Below, piece by piece: positions 16,408 to 25,369 of a DNA stretch of 64,000 bases. Source of the DNA: an uncultured Oceanospirillaceae bacterium (GTDB lineage: Bacteria; Pseudomonadota; Gammaproteobacteria; Pseudomonadales; Balneatricaceae); contig CAKZPE010000094.1 of NCBI GenBank assembly GCA_937138495.1, forward strand, positions 1 to 64,000, given 5' to 3'. Position 1 is the first letter of the stretch; each line of letters begins with the position of its first letter. The position numbers and the translations under genes are program-made. The notes under the pieces are model-generated. The model did not search any database. It had not been told where the DNA came from and saw only the letters and a list, made by a program, of their open reading frames with translations.

Positions 16408-17298
16408 TCAATCCGATCCCGGCACGGACGGTAACTGCTCACTGATCAGCGCCCTTATCAGCTGATACCGCTTAGGCAGAGGACGGTGTTTTCGGGTAAT
16501 CAGGTAAACCTTCTCATCAACATTTGTTACCAGACCGGCACTGTTGACAGCCTCCCGGCAGGGATCAGCTTCCAGCAACGAACGGGGAATGACCGTAAAC
16601 CCCAGCCCTCCGGAAACCGGCAGTAAAATCTGACTGATCTGATTGATATAACCCACCTGCGGGATATGGCCCATCCCCTTAAAATCCGCAGCAAAATTCG
16701 CATTCAGCACCTGAATCGCATAATGATAGCCATCCGGATGACTGATAAATCCCAGATTCATCAGGCTATGCCATTCTGCAGATTCGCCCCGGGGCAGCAC
16801 CAGACAAAGCCTGTCTGAACCCACCTCTTCCTGCTGCAATTGCGGATCATGCACCGGCTGGGTAATCAGCCCGATATCCGATTGCCGGTTACGGACACGC
16901 TCCACTATGGCGACGTTCGGTGCCGCCTCAATGCTCATACTCAGCCCCGGATGGCGGGATTGCAGGTTCAGCAACGGTGGATACAGCGACAATGCCATCG
17001 CCCCTGAACAAGCCAGTTTGCATTCACCTGTGTAAGGATCATCATCCGCCAGTGCGCTGAGCAGACCGGACTCAGCCTCTGCCTGTTTTTGTCCATACCT
17101 GTGCAGCAGCTCTCCTGCCGGGGTTAACTCAAAGCCTTTCCCCTGCCGGTTCAGCAATGGCTTACCCAGCTGAGCTTCCAGTTTCTGAATATGCTGGCTG
17201 ACACCCGGCTGGGTCATATGCAGCTGCCGGGCGGTTTGAGTGAAATGGCGGCTCCCCACCAGATGCATAAAGGTCCGCAAGTACACAGGATTAATCAT
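16408..17298 (-). CDS. LysR family transcriptional regulator
   Basis: A 296-residue LysR regulator starting MINPVYLRTFMHLV, with HTH segment FTQTARQLHMTQPGVSQHI and effector domain from about 90. It is divergent from the VOC gene at 17395 with 96 bases between, and a TTATCATTGATGATGG-rich AT region lies in the gap. It likely controls that gene. The effector is unknown. Confidence 0.92.
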   Translation of the reverse strand: MINPVYLRTFMHLVGSRHFTQTARQLHMTQPGVSQHIQKLEAQLGKPLLNRQGKGFELTPAGELLHRYGQKQAEAESGLLSALADDDPYTGECKLACSGAMALSLYPPLLNLQSRHPGLSMSIEAAPNVAIVERVRNRQSDIGLITQPVHDPQLQQEEVGSDRLCLVLPRGESAEWHSLMNLGFISHPDGYHYAIQVLNANFAADFKGMGHIPQVGYINQISQILLPVSGGLGFTVIPRSLLEADPCREAVNSAGLVTNVDEKVYLITRKHRPLPKRYQLIRALISEQLPSVPGSD

Positions 17299-17394
17299 AA
17301 TTTAAAATTATCAAAACCATCATCAATGATAATTTCAGATTAACACAAGCACCTCATACACTGCATCCACGATTTAACTTAAGGAGCCCATCCC

Positions 17395-17904
17395 ATGACG
17401 ACACCCACCCCGTATCCCCGTACGTTTTCCCATATCGGTATCTCAGTGCCGGATCTGGAAGCCGCCGTAAAGTTTTATACCCAGGTGCTGGGCTGGTATC
17501 TGATTATGCCACCCACCGAGATTACTGAAGATGACAGCCCCATCGGCGAAATGTGTACTGATGTATTCGGTGCCGGCTGGGCGTCATTCAGGATTGCCCA
17601 CCTCTCTACCGGCGACCGCATTGGCGTTGAGCTGTTTCAGTTTAAAGGCCAGCAAAACCCGGAAAACAACTTCGAATACTGGAAAACCGGTATCTTTCAC
17701 TTCTGTGTTCAGGACCCGGACGTAGAAAGGCTGGCGGAAAAAATTGTTCAGGCGGGCGGTAAAAAACGTATGGCTAAACCCCGCTATTACTTCCCCGGTG
17801 AAAAGCCCTACCGGATGATTTACATGGAAGACCCGTTCGGCAATATTCTGGAAATTTACAGCCACAGCTATGAACTGCACTACGCGTCAGGCGCGTATAA
17901 CTGA
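17395..17904 (+). CDS. VOC family protein (lactoylglutathione-lyase-like)
   Basis: The 169-residue protein has the VOC fold: FSHIGISVPDLEAAVKFYTQVLGW at the start (two motif blocks around His13), GIFHFCVQDPDVERLAEKI in the middle and MIYMEDPFGNILEIYSH at the end, which supplies the family's terminal Glu ligand. This form is often annotated as lactoylglutathione lyase or bleomycin-resistance protein, but it differs from the true GloA at 52176. AGGAG precedes the ATG. It is divergent from a LysR gene. The substrate is unknown. Confidence 0.85.
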   Translation: MTTPTPYPRTFSHIGISVPDLEAAVKFYTQVLGWYLIMPPTEITEDDSPIGEMCTDVFGAGWASFRIAHLSTGDRIGVELFQFKGQQNPENNFEYWKTGIFHFCVQDPDVERLAEKIVQAGGKKRMAKPRYYFPGEKPYRMIYMEDPFGNILEIYSHSYELHYASGAYN

Positions 17905-18054
17905 ACAACTCCGAAAGTGTTGCCCTGCTTCTCCGGCCTTAACCGGACAGGCGGGGACAACGTTAAAATATCCCAGCCTCCGCATTATTCGCTGCAAGGT
18001 TTATTCTGCTGCAGTCATTAATCCGGCGCTGCTGCTGTTTGCCGCAAAATACTG

Positions 18055-18660
18055 TCATTTAACCCCTTCGTCAGGAACAGCACCTACATTGATAACCCGG
18101 GTTCCGGCAAGCAGATCATGAAAACAGCGCCTGTCCTTTCTGAAAATCAGTAACACATCTACACAGGGTATGAACGGCCCAAGAACAGGGATCAGCGGAA
18201 GCAACGCAAACGGCAGGTAACGCCTGAGAATCAGTGGCCAAAGATCCGGGATTTTCCCTTCGGTTGTTACAATCGAAATGCCCACCATTTTCTTACCGAT
18301 TGTCTGGCCCCGTTTCCATAAGAGATAACCATGCAACAGAACAAACACAACCAGGCTATATGCAATCAGCTTGAGGATCAGAACAATGGACACAGTCCCC
18401 GCTGAAATGGCACTCCATAACCCCAGATAAAACATAAGAACCAGCATAATTGCCAGACTAAGGCAGGCATCAACCAGACTTGCGCCAAACCGGCTGGCCC
18501 TCGATGCCAGATAAGGGAGTGACTGTTGGTTTAACCGCTGTTGCCGGAATGCTATTTCAGCCTGTAGCTGCGCATGCTCTGCCGGATATGTATCCGGTGG
18601 ATACTTCTGCAGTGACTCCACCAACTCTAAAGCAGATAACTTTTTAATCTCCATATTCAT
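18055..18660 (-). CDS. RDD family membrane protein
   Basis: A 201-residue inner-membrane protein of the RDD family. The motif ASRFGASLVDACLSL (about 54-68) carries the conserved Arg and Asp. Hydrophobic segments lie at about 65-85, 92-115 and 148-175, with GQTIGKKMVGISIVTTEG between them, as is usual in the family. The N-terminal 45 residues are helical and soluble. Some RDD proteins act as sodium or proton antiporters, but most have no known role. The gene is isolated on the minus strand. Confidence 0.87.
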   Translation of the reverse strand: MNMEIKKLSALELVESLQKYPPDTYPAEHAQLQAEIAFRQQRLNQQSLPYLASRASRFGASLVDACLSLAIMLVLMFYLGLWSAISAGTVSIVLILKLIAYSLVVFVLLHGYLLWKRGQTIGKKMVGISIVTTEGKIPDLWPLILRRYLPFALLPLIPVLGPFIPCVDVLLIFRKDRRCFHDLLAGTRVINVGAVPDEGVK

Positions 18661-19197
18661 TCCCTCGAATCTGTACTCCCGCCAAAACAGCAGGCATGTC
18701 CTTAGCCTTATAAATAGCCCTGATAAATAGCCCTGAAATTCAGTTTTATTTACGGGCTACAAACAGTTTACACCAGGGAAACTAAAACGACAGATGCACA
18801 ACGCACTGCCCCCATAATCAGGCTTCCCTGATGGGCTCATTACTGCTGTTGGTAATTCTAATGAATTGTCGTTACTTAAGAGACGAAGAAGGAAGGCTCA
18901 GGCTAACGGTGAGTTATCTTTTTGCAAGCGTGTCAGTGCATCAGATCAGCATTCGGAGACAAAGCAATTATACGTAGACATGGCGTGCCACAAAGAGTTC
19001 ACCTGTTCAGTATTTTTAACACTGCAAACCCCGTAAAACCTTGACCTGCATTGTTTTGTAAGAAAAATTACACATTTTGACCACAGGCACTATTGCAATT
19101 TTTTTTAATCGGAGCATTCTGTAAGTGAGCCTGTCACGAAGGACAGTAGGTTTGGCAGGCGGAGACGTGTCCGAGTTTTTTGCAGTAAGGGTTATAT
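18661..19197. other. Long intergenic region with hairpins upstream of hpf
   Basis: This 537-base region holds no convincing gene. A perfect 13-base tandem repeat ATAAATAGCCCTG lies at 18710-18735. A stem ATCAGG-CTTC-CCTGAT extended by CCC/GGG lies at 18811-18835. TGTAA-N6-TTACA is at 19057-19072, and a hairpin CTGTC-N6-GACAG at 19131-19146 sits in the probable hpf leader. AAGGG at 19185-19189 is the hpf ribosome site. A small RNA in the middle is possible but not supported by a promoter/terminator pair. Confidence 0.4.
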
Positions 19198-19575
19198 ATG
19201 AATATAAACATCACTAATCGCAACGACAAAGTTTCAGACGCAACACGGGAAAAAATTGAAAGTTGGTTACACGAAAGTCAAAAGCGCTATAACGTCATTA
19301 CCAGCGCACAAGTCACCATTGAAAAATCAAACGGCAAAGAGGAAGTCGTCGAAGCGACTGTCCATGCCACCGGCAAAGATCTGTTCGCCAAAGCCAGCCA
19401 CGAAAATCTGTTTGCCGCGCTGGATGCACTGAGCAGCAAAATCGACAAGCAATTAGCCAAAATCCGCGACATTCAGACCAACAAGAAAGGGACGACCAAA
19501 CCTGTTGAAGAATCCGCTGAAACAATGGTTGATGACGAGGATGACACCGATTACGAAGAGCAGTACTCCGCGTAA
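19198..19575 (+). CDS. hpf: Ribosome hibernation-promoting factor / RaiA-like protein
   Basis: The 125-residue cytosolic protein has the Ribosomal_S30AE fold (MNINITNRNDKVSDATREKI, then VTSAQVTIEK-like strands, and LFAALDALSSKIDKQLAKI). Such proteins bind the 30S subunit in stationary phase and stabilise inactive ribosomes. The acidic tail (about 105-125, VDDEDDTDYEEQ) is longer than in short HPF and resembles the RaiA form. It is not beside rpoN/ptsN, where hpf often lies in gammaproteobacteria, so it may be a second, stand-alone copy. A terminator follows. Confidence 0.92.
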   Translation: MNINITNRNDKVSDATREKIESWLHESQKRYNVITSAQVTIEKSNGKEEVVEATVHATGKDLFAKASHENLFAALDALSSKIDKQLAKIRDIQTNKKGTTKPVEESAETMVDDEDDTDYEEQYSA

Positions 19576-19600
19576 CGCTGTTAGCCAGCACTGAATAAGA

Positions 19601-19628
19601 AAGGCCGCACACTGTGCGGCCTTTTTTG
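19601..19628 (+). terminator. Rho-independent terminator after hpf
   Basis: AAGGCCGCAC, ACTG-type loop, GTGCGGCC, then six T residues (19601-19628). Confidence 0.93.
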
Positions 19629-19771
19629 TTATCGGCCTCCCCCTTCACTCCCGCACCTCAGCGACGGCTACAATGAATACAGCACCCAGGCATCAGAACG
19701 CTTAACCTTTCTTAACTTCCGTTTTACTTTATCTGGTGTACAAAGGAAGCAACTGAATAACGGATACACTC

Positions 19772-20953
19772 ATGCTGAACCGAATACTGCCTCTGCTAAG
19801 CCTTTTACTGTTAACTGCCTGTAGTCAGGTAAGCGACCAGAGCCCCCTGCATACCACCTCTGCATCATTGCCGGATTACCAGCAGGCAGATTTTCAGACG
19901 TATCTGAGTGACACCCGCACCTGGCTGGAACAGCAGCGGGTATTTGTCTCAGCGGATAAACAGGCCGAGCTGGATGCCAACATGCCTTACGAACTGCCGC
20001 CGGCGGACGGTTTGCCACCGCGCAAAGCAGTATTACTGGTACACGGTTTAGGTGATTCGCCCTTCTTCTTCCGGGATATCAGCCAGGCGCTCAGCCAGCA
20101 GGGATTTCTGGTGCGCACACTGCTGTTACCGGGCCATGGCAGCCGACCAGCAGACCTGATGCTGGCGGACGCTGACGACTGGCAGGCCGCTGTGAGCCAT
20201 CATACCCGCCTGTTACAGCAACAATTCGATGAAATATGGCTCGGCGGCTTTTCAACCGGTGCCAATCTGGTCACCTCAGAAGCGATCAGAAACGATGATG
20301 TCAGCGGTTTACTGCTGTTTTCCCCGGCTATCGTCCCGGAATCAGCCATGACTCACTTATTGCCAGTGGCTAATCTGTTCAGTAACTGGCTGGACCTGGA
20401 AGCATCTGATGGTAACTACACCCGTTACGGCTCGCTGACGACCAACGGTGCAACCCAGTATTACTACACCACCCGGCAGGTACGGCAACAGCTGGCACAA
20501 CACAGCTATAATAAACCGGTACTCATGGCCCTGAGTGCCGATGACAGCGTAGTGGATTCTGAAGCGGTAAAAACCCTGTTCGAACAGCGCTTCAGTAACC
20601 CCGCCAGCAAACTGTTCTGGTTTGGTGAAACCACCGAAACTGCTGATTCACGGGTTGAAACACTGACCAGCCATTTGCCGCAGTTACAGATCAGTAATTT
20701 CTCTCATATGTCGCTGCTATTCGCCGCCAACAACCCCTTCTACGGCCGTAACGGCAGCCAGCGCATCTGTGAAAACGGCCAGACTGAAGCGGCAGAACAG
20801 GCATGCCCTAACAGCAATGATCTGTGGTATTCCAACTGGGGTTATCAGGAACCAGACAAAGTACACGCAAGGCTGACCTGGAATCCGTATTTTGATGAGC
20901 TGGTGAAGGGGATGGAGGCGGTTACGTCCGGTGATCAGCAGGCGAGCCGATAA
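19772..20953 (+). CDS. Alpha/beta-hydrolase lipoprotein
   Basis: A 393-residue exported lipoprotein: the signal peptide ends in the lipobox LLTAC with the acylated Cys at about residue 17. The hydrolase domain shows the oxyanion strand VLLVHGLGDSP near 88, the nucleophile elbow GGFSTGAN with Ser near 163, an acidic residue in LSADDSVVDSEAV near 255 and the catalytic His in SNFSHMSLLF near 311. It is probably an envelope-bound esterase, substrate unknown. The last 80 residues (FYGRNGSQRICENG..., WYSNWGYQE) form an extension that is duplicated at 22697. The neighbouring genes do not suggest a pathway. Confidence 0.87.
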   Translation: MLNRILPLLSLLLLTACSQVSDQSPLHTTSASLPDYQQADFQTYLSDTRTWLEQQRVFVSADKQAELDANMPYELPPADGLPPRKAVLLVHGLGDSPFFFRDISQALSQQGFLVRTLLLPGHGSRPADLMLADADDWQAAVSHHTRLLQQQFDEIWLGGFSTGANLVTSEAIRNDDVSGLLLFSPAIVPESAMTHLLPVANLFSNWLDLEASDGNYTRYGSLTTNGATQYYYTTRQVRQQLAQHSYNKPVLMALSADDSVVDSEAVKTLFEQRFSNPASKLFWFGETTETADSRVETLTSHLPQLQISNFSHMSLLFAANNPFYGRNGSQRICENGQTEAAEQACPNSNDLWYSNWGYQEPDKVHARLTWNPYFDELVKGMEAVTSGDQQASR

Positions 20954-21102
20954 GTCATTCGAAGCATCTTAAAAGGTCACCTGCTGCAACAAACACAACG
21001 CAGGTACGCCGGCTGAGTGACTTTGGCTTCTGCGTTGTACCGACAGTGAATAGGGTAAACAGGCGGTTCAAAAGAAGAATAAATCACTGATCACCACGCC
21101 GG

Positions 21103-22014
21103 TTAATTATCCTCCGGATGACACTCGGTCCGAATCCAGTTCATGAATAACTTCACAGTTTCCCGCTCAAAATGATGCTCGGGTGCTATCGCGTAGTAAC
21201 TGTATTTTAAGGGAACACGTATCTCACTTAATGCGACCAGCTTTTCATTCTCAAGCGCCGTCCTGATCAACTGCTGCCAACCCAGCGCAATTCCCTGGCC
21301 ACACTGAGCAGCGGCGACAAGAGGTGCTACATGATTGTAAAGAGTGACTGGCTGGTTTGGATTAAGATTCAGCCCAGCCTGGTTGAACCAGCCTGACCAG
21401 CTGAGCCCTCCAGGTTTATCTTCATCAAAACCTGCATAGGCTAATCGCCGGGTATGGCTGCATTCCAAAAGATCCTTTGGATGAGCAAACTTCGCCAGTA
21501 AAGCCGGGCTGCATACCGGTATACCCCATTCCCGCATTAGCAATTCGCTTTTCAGCCCCATACACTCCCCGCTGCCAAAATGCAGATGAAGATCCACCGG
21601 CTGTTGGCTAAAATCCGTCAGAGAGTCCTGATCAATAATGGATAACTCAATACCGGGATACTGTTCATAAAAGCGCTGCAATCTGGGCACAAGCCAGAGC
21701 TGAGTCACAGCGGGAATAGCAGCAATACGAAGCTGCTGACGTGGAGCCTGAATGGTTTGCTGTAAGCCACGCTCAAGCTGTTGCATCGCCTTTATAGCGT
21801 GCTCTGCCAAACGCTGACCTGCACTGGTTAGCTCTACCCCACGTGAGCGACGAATAAACAACGATGTACCCAACTGTTCCTCCAGCAGTTTCATCTGATG
21901 GCTGACAGCACTCGGGCTGATACACAGCTGTTCCGCAGCAAGACTGAAGGAACCTTGCCGGGCGACTTCAGCAAAACTGCGCAGGGAAGCAAGAGATATC
22001 CGGGATAACAGCAT
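21103..22014 (-). CDS. LysR family transcriptional regulator (GcvA-like)
   Basis: A 303-residue LysR regulator. The N-terminus SLASLRSFAEVARQGSFSLAAEQL and ISPSAVSHQMKLLEEQLG, followed by FIRRSRGVELTSAGQRLAEH, match the GcvA branch, and the effector domain follows from about 95. It is divergent from the OsmC-like gene, with 102 bases between starts, and probably controls it. No terminator is evident at its 3' end. Confidence 0.92.
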   Translation of the reverse strand: MLLSRISLASLRSFAEVARQGSFSLAAEQLCISPSAVSHQMKLLEEQLGTSLFIRRSRGVELTSAGQRLAEHAIKAMQQLERGLQQTIQAPRQQLRIAAIPAVTQLWLVPRLQRFYEQYPGIELSIIDQDSLTDFSQQPVDLHLHFGSGECMGLKSELLMREWGIPVCSPALLAKFAHPKDLLECSHTRRLAYAGFDEDKPGGLSWSGWFNQAGLNLNPNQPVTLYNHVAPLVAAAQCGQGIALGWQQLIRTALENEKLVALSEIRVPLKYSYYAIAPEHHFERETVKLFMNWIRTECHPEDN

Positions 22015-22116
22015 GATATGAGCTTTAGTTAACCTATGTTGATTGATTATCGCTTGTTCACGAAGTTATTCAATCGCAAACTAAAAATACGTTGAGTTTA
22101 TATCAAGAGAGAAACT

Positions 22117-22575
22117 ATGTCTGAGTATTATGCGAAAGTAGATTGGCAACGCAATGAGCAAAACTTTCTGGGCCGTAAATACAGCCGGGGTCATCAATGG
22201 CACTTTGAAGGTGGAGTGACAGTGCCCGCATCATCCTCCCCGCATATTGTGCCTGTGCCAATGTCAGTGGCTGAAAATGTAGACCCTGAAGAAGCCTTCG
22301 TGGCCTCAATATCCAGTTGCCATATGCTGTTCTTTCTGGATTTTGCATCCCGCGCCGGCCTGACTGTAAATCGCTACACTGACCAGGCAGTCGGAGTTCT
22401 CGCTAAAAACCCAGCCGGACGTCTGGCCATGACTAAAGTCACCCTGCGGCCAAACATAGTATTTGAAGGAAAAAAACCCGGGAAGGAACAAATCGGTCAC
22501 CTTCATCATCAGGCACATGAAGCATGCTTCATCGCAAACTCAGTACTTTCTAAAGTGCAGGTTGAGCCACAGTAA
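22117..22575 (+). CDS. OsmC family protein (peroxide/organic hydroperoxide type)
   Basis: The 152-residue protein belongs to the OsmC/Ohr family of thiol peroxidases that reduce hydroperoxides in the cytosol. The two reactive cysteines are visible in SSCHMLFFLDF (about residue 68) and HEACFIANSV (about 129), each in its usual context. The Arg/Glu network residue is within DPEEAFVASIS. The subtype is nearer to the general OsmC group than to Ohr. It is divergent from a GcvA-like LysR gene. Just after its stop codon begins the repeat-bordered AT-rich island. Confidence 0.88.
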   Translation: MSEYYAKVDWQRNEQNFLGRKYSRGHQWHFEGGVTVPASSSPHIVPVPMSVAENVDPEEAFVASISSCHMLFFLDFASRAGLTVNRYTDQAVGVLAKNPAGRLAMTKVTLRPNIVFEGKKPGKEQIGHLHHQAHEACFIANSVLSKVQVEPQ

Positions 22576-22616
22576 GTTTGTCAGTAACGATACGTAAGGG
22601 TACGAACGGTAAAAAG

Positions 22617-22668
22617 TCAGGTCTTTCCTTTTAATTATTTTGTTTAATTAGCAAAAAACAAGACCTGA
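22617..22668. repeat. REP/RAYT-type inverted repeat, copy 1
   Basis: TCAGGTCTT (22617-22625), continuing TCCTTTT, and AAGACCTGA (22660-22668) form an inverted repeat around an AT-rich centre. The same phrase TCAGGTCTTTCCTTTT returns at 24693. From memory, such GTCAGGTCTT phrases flank IS200-like REP-associated transposases in marine gammaproteobacteria, but no transposase is present. It ends 14 bases before the start of the truncated hydrolase copy. Confidence 0.65.
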
Positions 22669-22681
22669 TCCCACGTGCCCT

Positions 22682-22942
22682 AGCAACTTCTCACATATGT
22701 CGCTGCTGTTCGCCGCCAATAATCCCTTCTATGGCCGCAACGGCAGCCACCGGGTCTGTGAAAACGGCCAGACTGAAGCCGCAGAGCGGGCATGCCCTAA
22801 CAGCAATAATCTGTGGTATTCCAACTGGGGTTATCAGGAAGCAAACAAAGTACACGCAAGGCTGACCTGGAATCCTTATTTTGAGAAGCTGGTAAAAGGG
22901 ATGGAAACGGTTACCTCTGCTAACCTACAGGCTAGCCGGTAA
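22682..22942 (+). pseudogene. Truncated duplicate of the alpha/beta-hydrolase lipoprotein C-terminus
   Basis: The frame from about 22682 to the stop at 22942 repeats the last 85 or so residues of the lipoprotein encoded at 19772-20953. It includes SNFSHMSLLFAANNPFYGR and ends LQASR, with about 15 differences (for example SHRVCENG for SQRICENG). The signal peptide, oxyanion strand and nucleophile elbow are missing, so it cannot encode a working enzyme. Homology with the full gene starts right after the inverted repeat at 22617-22668. This suggests a tandem copy lost its 5' part by insertion or deletion at the repeat. Confidence 0.88.
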
Positions 22943-23040
22943 GAAATCCTAACTGGCTAAAGGCTTGGGGAATTGAAAATGTAGTTTTACTCTGACCACG
23001 AAAATTCCTGGCCTCCTAAACAGGGAGCTACGTTTTTAAG

Positions 23041-23487
23041 ATGGATAGATTAGGAATTTTATTAATACAACTTCTTGCTGGCGGAGTCATATTATTCTTT
23101 TTTATCAGAGCGTTACGAATAGCTTTATCTACCTACGCGTGGAAACAGACCTTAGGGGCAGTGGGTGTTACCGATATAGATGAATTCAGGGGAAGAATTC
23201 GGGTTAAAGGGAAGCAACTGGCATATATCTACCAGGTAGGTGACAAGGACTTTGTGTCTAACCGAATATACGCGCCAATACCGGACAACCTATTTGTCTA
23301 TACGATTTACTTCAATGACAAAGAATTCATTCAGAACAACTACACTCATGGGCAGATCGTTAAGGTTTTTTTCAACCCTAAAAATCCTCACCAAGCATGT
23401 TTAAAACAAGGTGGCACGAAATATATTCTAATTGAATTATCAATCTGGATTACGTTGTATATTTTGATATTCGCGCTGTTTAATTAA
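23041..23487 (+). CDS. DUF3592-like membrane protein
   Basis: A 148-residue protein with hydrophobic segments at about 5-28 and 125-147 enclosing a beta-rich soluble part (GRIRVKGKQLAYIYQVGDKDFVSNRIY, then GQIVKVFFNPKNPHQACLKQGG split by short turns). The pattern 'V.v.YnP.nP..a.L' between two membrane helices is typical of DUF3592, whose function is unknown. The gene is AT-rich compared with the flanking chromosome and lies in the 22.6-25.7 kb island, so recent transfer is likely. Confidence 0.72.
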   Translation: MDRLGILLIQLLAGGVILFFFIRALRIALSTYAWKQTLGAVGVTDIDEFRGRIRVKGKQLAYIYQVGDKDFVSNRIYAPIPDNLFVYTIYFNDKEFIQNNYTHGQIVKVFFNPKNPHQACLKQGGTKYILIELSIWITLYILIFALFN

Positions 23488-23660
23488 CCCTAACACAATG
23501 CTTATTTTGTTATAGAACTAGTCATTAATATACTAATATCCGATAAAAATAACTTTATATCAATTAACTTCATTCTAATCTTATGTATCAAAAGTCACGC
23601 AAAACAAATCACCTAATGTATTTAAGCCTACTTAACTACGTTAGTTATGCACCTTCATAA

Positions 23661-24578
23661 TTACCAAAATTTAGCTGGTAAATCTGAACCATCCCATTGA
23701 GGTAAGTATTCCATAAACATCTCCTCTCTAGACCAGAAAAGGCCACTACAACCTTTCTTTACAGCTATAAATTTAGCATTTACTGAAGTTACTTCATTTA
23801 TATTTAGTAAACATTCGACTAACTCTAGAATTAATACTCCTTCCTGATTTTTTATATTTCGTATAGCGTCAAAATAAGCGTCATCTTTCTTACATGGTGT
23901 AATTTCTATGTTATCAGGGTACACAAATCCCAAATGCAAATAGTTGCCATTGGCTTTAGCAAAGTAAAGTGATCTAGCAAGATTTGGATATTCTTTATGT
24001 TTTTCACAATAATTATATGTATAAGGAAAATTCACCTTTAAACTTGAACTATTATTTATTTTTTTTGCTAATAAGCTAAGTGTGGAATCCGAATTACTAT
24101 TGATGTAGTTTTCTGCCAGTTTAAGTAAAAAATTAAGCGGCTTTTTTTTAGAAAATCTTAATCTAACAAACAACTGAGACTTACATCTATCTACCTGATC
24201 ATAGAACTCACTCTCAATTGAAGAATCTCCTAGCAAAAAATGTTCATTCATTTCTTTTTCTGAACTAAACTCCATCACTAGCTCATCTTCTAAAGCGTAG
24301 TAAAATAGATCATTAGTTGAATCTAACTATACTTTTGCATATGAACACAAAGCGCCAGGAAACGTATTCAGTAAAGTTAAAGTTTCTTCTAAAGGTGCAT
24401 CCTCAATATCATCAAACCACATAGATATATAGTAATTTTCTCTATTCTTACCACTACAAACATTATATTCTTCTTGATTATCAATCTTATGTATCTTACA
24501 AACCTTATTAATAACAGATTTAATAGTTTTTGGTTTTTTAGTATTTATAAAATGGTATTCAATTGTATTCTCTGACAT
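23661..24578 (-). pseudogene. Unknown AT-rich gene interrupted by an in-frame amber codon
   Basis: An 83-residue frame (24578-24327, good AAGGAAG ribosome site) ends at TAG 24329-24327. Reading on in the same frame gives 16 sense codons (LDSTNDLFYYALEDEL), then GTG/ATG at 24278/24275 and a 205-residue frame that ends at 23661. Without the TAG this is one protein of about 305 residues. The codons just after the stop look protein-like, so I read it as a single gene with a nonsense mutation. Two separate genes remain possible, since the second part has its own ATG but no clear ribosome site. I recognise no domain. Low GC fits the surrounding island. Confidence 0.6.
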
Positions 24579-24691
24579 TATTACTTCCTTTTAGTTGACG
24601 GAGTCACATGCTTGTTAACAAAGCTAGGCCTTCCTTTTTTCTTGCTTTAACACATTAACAACAAAAAAATCATATCCCCAGAATTAACGGG

Positions 24692-24787
24692 GTCAGGTCT
24701 TTCCTTTTTTTATTGGAATATATAAAGTAGCAGGATCAGATCTTTCCTTTTGCTTACATTCCTAGAGAGGCAAAAAAGACCTGACCT
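24692..24787. repeat. REP/RAYT-type inverted repeats, copies 2 and 3
   Basis: GTCAGGTCTTTCCTTTT starts at 24692 and a variant TCAGATCTTTCCTTTT at 24736. The reverse complement form CAAAAAAGACCTGACC lies at 24771-24786. The three arms share the phrase seen at 22617-22668, making a compact, probably non-mobile repeat cluster at the other side of the AT-rich genes. The overall arrangement is consistent with remains of nonautonomous REP-type elements. Confidence 0.65.
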
Positions 24788-24796
24788 CGCACTTAC

Positions 24797-25369
24797 TTAA
24801 TCATTACCTTCCGGGTCTATATCGCCTTCCAGATACCCCGATGAACGTTTACTGGCAGAAGCAGCTAAATTTCTCGCCTTCCTTGCCTGAGAGTCACAAA
24901 ACCTGTCCAATTCTTTTTTTGACATTTTCGCTAACTTCGAACGAAGATTTCTTTTTCCTTCATTTCGCGATGATGCAATTTCGCTCGCAGATAACCCTAC
25001 AAAACCTCTTCTCAAAATTTCCTTACCTGCATCAATTTCTATTTTTCTTATCTGATAAAGCCTGTCAGAAGCTTGTTGCACCTCATCTGCATACGAAGAA
25101 TTTCTCGCTCTGCATTCTCTGGCAGTAACTTCCATCGAATGGCTTTGTAACGCAATACTATATTGTTTTTTATTCTCTTTTGTTAACTTTACAGGGCCAC
25201 CTTTAGTCTGCGGATCAATATTAATCTCTTCGGATTTTTCACTGTTTATATCACATGGCTTCTGCTGAAAACTCATCTTCCCATTGTTATTCACACATTT
25301 ATATATTCCACCATAAGAGTTCATACACAAAAAACACATTAAAATTAATAACGCAGACCTTGAATTCAT
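24797..25369 (-). CDS. DUF4124 domain-containing exported protein
   Basis: A 190-residue protein with a signal peptide (about 1-20, MNSRSALLILMCFLCMNSYG) followed at once by a DUF4124 module: IYKCVNNNGKMSFQQKPC, the family's usual 'iYkwvd.nG.v.fsd.P' form. The rest is a Lys/Arg-rich helical region (RKIEIDAGKEILRRGFVGL, EIASSRNEGKRNLRSKL). It is probably periplasmic, and the function is unknown. It is AT-rich and sits at the right border of the island, 10 bases after the repeat cluster. Confidence 0.78.
   Translation of the reverse strand: MNSRSALLILMCFLCMNSYGGIYKCVNNNGKMSFQQKPCDINSEKSEEINIDPQTKGGPVKLTKENKKQYSIALQSHSMEVTARECRARNSSYADEVQQASDRLYQIRKIEIDAGKEILRRGFVGLSASEIASSRNEGKRNLRSKLAKMSKKELDRFCDSQARKARNLAASASKRSSGYLEGDIDPEGND

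Noticed and set aside
19085..19110. Sigma-54 promoter before hpf
   Set aside because: AGGCACTATTGCAA looks similar, but the GG and GC dinucleotides are seven bases apart instead of ten.
23480..24800. Integron cassette array in the AT-rich island
   Set aside because: No pair of attC core sites with the GTTRRRY/RYYYAAC form could be identified, no integrase is present, and the bordering repeats are of another kind.
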